This document shows, in pieces, positions 61,078 through 64,000 of a stretch of 64,000 nucleotides of DNA (its first letter is position 1; every line of letters begins with the position of its first letter). Where the stretch lies: positions 2,790,001 through 2,854,000 of the forward strand of contig OY970367.1 in assembly GCA_963718635.1 (NCBI GenBank). The letters run 5' to 3'. The translations under genes were made by a program, and so were the position numbers. The notes under the pieces are model-generated. The model did not search any database and had not been told where the DNA came from. It was given only the letters and a program-made list of their open reading frames with translations. The stretch is from JAIOQJ01 sp963718635 (lineage in GTDB: Bacteria; Planctomycetota; Planctomycetia; Gemmatales; Gemmataceae).

Positions 61078-61752
61078 TCACCGCGAACGAGGATGAAGCG
61101 GTGTCGGCCAGTTTGGAGAATCCCAAAGCCAGCCGCGATCCTGCGTAGTATCCTCGGGTAAGTCGAGCTTCTTCGCCGGGAATGGCGTGCTCTTGGCTAA
61201 CTCTCCCTTCACATACTCCTGGACGGCGAGTCGGAACCCAAACCCCATCGGGATTCCCTCCCACACTAGGAAAGTCCCTTCCCAACGCTTGTCAGCCTTC
61301 ACCGTCCCGTGGCAGAGCAGCTCTTGTACTTTGATAGGGCCGATATCGGTTCCATCGGCGACGATGACCTTTTTCGCCACGACCACATCGGCATTTGGAG
61401 CGTAGACAACCTCCTCGCCATCTCCGTTCTGTTCCCGCCATTGCCGGCGGAAGGTCCTGCCGTTCGGATAAAACTGGACCCGTTGCTCCAGGCTCCCGTT
61501 GTTGTAGACGGCATACTCCTTCACCCAGTTCTTGGAGCCCACGATTACCTGTACGCCGTGCAGCACCTTGGTCCCGTCCCCCTTATCCTTCTGAGACGTG
61601 ATACGCACGCCATCCGGGCTTAGGGACGCTCCGACATCGAGCCGACCCCCTTCGGGCGATGGCACTCGCGCGGGCGCGTCGGCCGCCAAATCAAGACCAC
61701 ATGTGGCGAGAACGATCAGTGCTGCAACGTAGACCGAAAGGCTTTTTCGCAT
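61078..61752 (-). CDS. Secreted hypothetical protein
   Basis: A 224-residue protein with a signal peptide (RKSLSVYVAALIVLATCGLD-LAADA). The mature part contains an MORN-like or antitoxin-like strand pattern (KEYAVYNNGSLEQRVQFYPN then GRTFRRQWREQNGDGEEVVY), i.e. 'Y.NG....R.FY.NG', and FLVWEGIPMGFGFRLAVQEY. The YNNG/YPNG pattern recalls toxin-antitoxin YwqK-type repeats, but only one or two units are present. 42 bases separate it from the L12-like gene, suggesting a shared transcript. Confidence 0.66.
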   Translation of the reverse strand: MRKSLSVYVAALIVLATCGLDLAADAPARVPSPEGGRLDVGASLSPDGVRITSQKDKGDGTKVLHGVQVIVGSKNWVKEYAVYNNGSLEQRVQFYPNGRTFRRQWREQNGDGEEVVYAPNADVVVAKKVIVADGTDIGPIKVQELLCHGTVKADKRWEGTFLVWEGIPMGFGFRLAVQEYVKGELAKSTPFPAKKLDLPEDTTQDRGWLWDSPNWPTPLHPRSR

Positions 61753-61876
61753 ATTTCACCTCTGTGCTTAGCACCCTAAATGATCCCGGACACGAGACAA
61801 CCATAAGAATGATACCAGTCCTCCCAGTTCGATTGCGTAACGTTCGCGTAACAGACGAAGCACCTTCGAAAATGGA

Positions 61877-61943
61877 GTTGAGCGACTTAGCGCCGTCCAA
61901 CAAACTGACTCCCTAGCACAGACCGCTGCCAAGTCGCTTCAAC
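61877..61943. repeat. GTTAGGT/GACTTAGCGG hairpin repeat, copy 2
   Basis: GTTGAGCGACTTAGCG pairs with GCTGCCAAGTCGCTTCAAC. Preceded by AAAATGGA as in copies 1 and 3. Confidence 0.7.
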
Positions 61944-61990
61944 GCAAGTTCGGATGCGCTTAGCTCGCACAGCTGCGACTAACAGCGCGG

Positions 61991-62090
61991 CCGAACGCCC
62001 AAGCTCAGCGGCCCCGCGCCGCCGGAAAAAGCGATGAATATACGAAAATCACCGCAGCGGTCCGGCCTCCGCTGTAGCGCGAGGTTAGGC
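61991..62090 (-). repeat. attC-like site on the minus strand (type B)
   Basis: Read on the minus strand it begins GCCTAAC, overlapping the stop codon of the DUF7683-like gene, and ends GTTCGGC. Arms CGCGCTACAGCGGAGGCC and GGGGCCGCTGAGCTTGGGC resemble site 2 at 21800-21899. Confidence 0.72.
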
Positions 62091-62341
62091 GTCGGCCTCG
62101 ACGAAGTAATCAAAGCGGCCGGGGTCTACGGCGATACCGGCCAAACGCGACACCTCGGTTGCCTGCGCCGCGCGACCAGCCAACAATCATACATCGGATT
62201 GGACGACGGGACGCCAAAGAGCGGCTGCAACTCTTGCAACCGCGCATGCGGCATGGGAGCTTCACCAGCAAGAGCGTCAATCGGGGTCTTCTCGTACCAA
62301 CGTAGCATGCGGACGACCTTCAACATCGCGTGCTCTCCCAC
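62085..62341 (-). pseudogene. DUF7683-like protein, frameshifted
   Basis: First frame LKVVRMLRWYEKTPIDALAG then LQELQPLFGVPSSNPMYDCW-LVAR, second frame (after about 62165) AQATEVSRLAGIAVDPGRFD-YFVEADA, stop at 62085. Together about 84 residues, like the small DUF7683 proteins ending FDYFVE. Start GTG 62341 or ATG 62326. The stop codon is part of the attC-like site, which marks it as a cassette on the minus strand. Confidence 0.68.
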
Positions 62342-62353
62342 CGCATAAATGGA

Positions 62354-62425
62354 GTTAGGTGACTTAGCGGCTATTCCATCATCGACTCTAAGTCCTTATC
62401 GTAGACCGCCGCCAAGTCGCTTCAA
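62354..62425. repeat. GTTAGGT/GACTTAGCGG hairpin repeat, copy 3
   Basis: GTTAGGTGACTTAGCGGC pairs with GCCGCCAAGTCGCTTCAAC, extra bases bulged; AAGTCCTTATC in the loop as in copy 1. It lies just upstream of the DUF7683-like gene start. Confidence 0.72.
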
Positions 62426-62619
62426 CGCGAGTTCGCACGCGCTTCGTTTCCCACAGCTGCGCCCCACTTTGGTCGACAATCAACTTCATGGCCATCTGGT
62501 TGCATCATAACCTTTAGCCAATCTGACATCGGAACGCCCGCACTTAATGGCGAGCCGAACTTTGTCAGCAGCCGGGTTAAGACTTCGGCTTCTAGCTTTA
62601 CGTCGGAACCCGATTGCAC
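62422..62619 (-). CDS. Hypothetical small protein (possible cassette fragment)
   Basis: A 65-codon minus-strand frame from GTG: VQSGSDVKLEAEVLTRLLTK then MSDWLKVMMQPDGHEVDCRP and a tail ending in the hairpin repeat. The segment looks protein-like, but the same frame stays open upstream into the broken acetyltransferase region, so the start is a guess. A GC-rich palindrome (CGGCTCGCCTTCGGCGAGC, 62627-62645) lies just before it. Confidence 0.4.
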   Translation of the reverse strand: MQSGSDVKLEAEVLTRLLTKFGSPLSAGVPMSDWLKVMMQPDGHEVDCRPKWGAAVGNEARANSR

Positions 62620-62671
62620 ACGCAATTCGGCTCGCCTTCGGCGAGCGAAGTGAGCCGAACTTTGCTGCGTC

Positions 62672-63518
62672 CTACCCCAATTCCATCGTCGTGATGCCGA
62701 AAATTCGGTTGCCCTGCAGGGCGGTGCTCCGGAGGTATACATTCGAACGGTGCGGAATAGCTCGCGCGTGCCCAGCGACTGGACCAAAGCCTCAGCTGAT
62801 GGATTGGTCGTCGCATCCGGGATGTCGACGCACACCCGCGACCCCGGGGCCGTCGCGAAGACGCCCGGAGCAGCCGACCCGCGAATACTGCATTGTCGGC
62901 GAATAGCGGGCCTACCTTATGCCCGTCAACGCTGCGCCGTATTACCCCGTATCCGCGCAATGCCCTTTCGTCCACGACAGCGAATGCGACAGACTCCGGC
63001 AACGCAATCCAGCGACGTAAAAACTCGGGCCGCGCAGCCGGGAAGCAAGTTCGGTCGTAATTCGCGATTTCTGCAAACGGCACGGTCGATAGCCGCACGA
63101 CATCGGCAGGAATCTCACCGCCGCCAATGCCTTCATGGCGGATGTGTTGGTGCGAGTAGCGGAAACCCGATCGTTCGTAGTTGGCCTGCTGACCCAACAC
63201 CCCATCAAGGCCGACGTTGCGGTCGCCGAGATGAGCTATCCCGGCCTCCCACGTTCGCAAGCCGAAACCGCGGCCCCGCGCGGCAGGGTCTACGATGTAT
63301 TGGCCGAGAAAGCCAAACCCGTCGTCATACGCGACACAAGAGACGCACGAGACCGGATTGTCATCCAACTCGCCGACAAAGAAGCCGTGCGGGTCAGCCG
63401 CGAAGAACGCCTCCGCGTCATGGATGCCCGGATTCCACCCTTCTTGAGTGGCCCACGAGCGGATCGTGTCCAGTTCGTTCGAGCGCATCCGGCGGACAGA
63501 GAAGGTTCCTGTTTCCAT
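62672..63518 (-). pseudogene. GNAT acetyltransferase with second C-terminal domain, frameshifted
   Basis: N-terminal GNAT: FSVRRMRSNELDTIRSWATQ, GFFVGELDDNPVSCVSCVAY, and the acetyl-CoA loop YIVDPAARGRGFGLRTWEAG. Then a second domain (VAFAVVDERALRGYGVIRRS; VGPLFADNAVFAGRLL) of the DUF1248/Acetyltransf_18 type. After about 62850 the frame changes to VCVDIPDATTNPSAEALVQS and FRTVRMYTSGAPP, and at about 62712 again to NRIFGITTMELG, stopping at 62672. Total about 280 residues, the usual length for YitH/HolE-like enzymes. Two indels; motifs intact. It starts immediately before the C45-like gene's stop. Confidence 0.82.
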
Positions 63519-64000
63519 TTACTCGTTCCAATACGAACCCAAATCGATTCGAGTCAGGGGCAATCGCGTCGTAGGGCCGGGGCCAAAAGCGACATGAATA
63601 GCCACGGCCGACGGTTCGAACACCATTGTCTGGATAGTCAAGTCGCCTTGGTTCACATCGTCAAGCACCCGCCTGACATCATCGACGCTGACACCAACCG
63701 CCGGGGCCGCGTTCAGGCGGGTGAGGCGATCCTCTGTCTGGAAGGCGTTTGCCTGCCGTGGGTTCTGCCACTCCGGGTGGGAGAAGTGGTTCGTGCAAGA
63801 ATGCACTTCCGCAGTGATAGGCCGCGACTTGACACCTTCCGGCGCAATCTCGACCATCGCGCCGCCGCTTGGGTCGCAGAGCACCAGGTTGTTGACCGTG
63901 ACGTGAGGCGTTTCCTCAATCACTTTGATTGCCTCGGCCACAGTTCGACAGGTTTCCAGAACGGTGCGGAAGCAGATGGCGAAAGGAATTCCTTCGGGAT
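63519..64000 (-). CDS. Peptidase C45 / acyl-transferase (AAT)-like Ntn-hydrolase, C-terminal part
   Basis: The minus-strand frame is open to the window edge. It reads EGIPFAICFRTVLETCRTVA, then VTVNNLVLCDPSGGAMVEIA with PEGVKSR (the AAT pattern N.L..D..G...E..P), TNHFSHPEWQ and a C-terminal LTRIDLGSYWNE. C45 members are self-processing amidohydrolases related to isopenicillin acyltransferase; the N-terminal catalytic cysteine lies outside the window. It abuts the GNAT gene with no spacing, so the two are probably co-transcribed. Confidence 0.82.
   Translation of the reverse strand, partial: PEGIPFAICFRTVLETCRTVAEAIKVIEETPHVTVNNLVLCDPSGGAMVEIAPEGVKSRPITAEVHSCTNHFSHPEWQNPRQANAFQTEDRLTRLNAAPAVGVSVDDVRRVLDDVNQGDLTIQTMVFEPSAVAIHVAFGPGPTTRLPLTRIDLGSYWNE

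Overview
The window looks like a chromosomal segment of a planctomycete (Planctomycetota; Pirellulales or Gemmatales are the likeliest orders, but this is inference). The main evidence is a DUF1559 pseudopilin with the H-X9-DG signature, a very long secreted WD40 protein, a Uma2-family gene, a short DnaA, and a genome full of dispersed palindromic repeats. No rRNA or tRNA gene was recognised.

Layout. 1-19 kb: a truncated REP-associated transposase (RAYT), then metabolic and envelope genes (O-antigen-ligase-like protein, nnrD, pckA, kbl, an arginase-fold hydrolase, trpC, WD40 protein) and a vapBC-like toxin-antitoxin remnant. 19.1-31 kb: an integron. A remnant of an IntI-type recombinase (19.1-19.3 kb) points the same way as the cassettes. 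It is followed by an attI-like site, itself duplicated at 21.3 kb, and about sixteen small cassette genes on the plus strand, nearly all separated by ~90-100 bp attC-like sites. These sites begin GCCGAAC or a variant, end GTTCGGC or a variant, and carry an imperfect stem with a bulged A. Cassette products are mostly unknown; recognisable ones are a broken Imm22 immunity protein, a HEPN protein with a partner, a CPCC zinc protein, a quinone-oxidoreductase-like enzyme, and broken VOC and SnoaL-like proteins.

31-33.3 kb: a hydroxyproline-epimerase/FAD-dehydrogenase operon bracketed by two REP hairpins. 33.6-39 kb: more small accessory genes (DUF433/DUF5615 toxin-antitoxin, HicB-like, DUF2695, DUF6891), with one more clear attC at 37.6 kb. 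39-41.7 kb: repeats and a broken D-threonine-aldolase-like gene. 41.7-50.5 kb: a hybrid kinase, then gyrB, dciA, a Uma2 gene, dnaN and dnaA on the minus strand, with a likely oriC between dnaN and dnaA. 50.6-59.5 kb: cysteine desulfurase, DUF1559 pseudopilin preceded by a good sigma-54 promoter, a TPR/zinc-ribbon membrane protein, a sensor kinase and an NtrC-type sigma-54 activator. 59.2-64 kb: small minus-strand genes, with a minus-strand attC at 62.0 kb and three copies of another hairpin, suggesting a second cassette-like zone.

More than twenty apparent frameshifts occur, including in the essential genes dnaA and dnaN. Sequencing or assembly indels are therefore a serious possibility, and calls of 'pseudogene' here mean 'reading frame broken in this sequence'.
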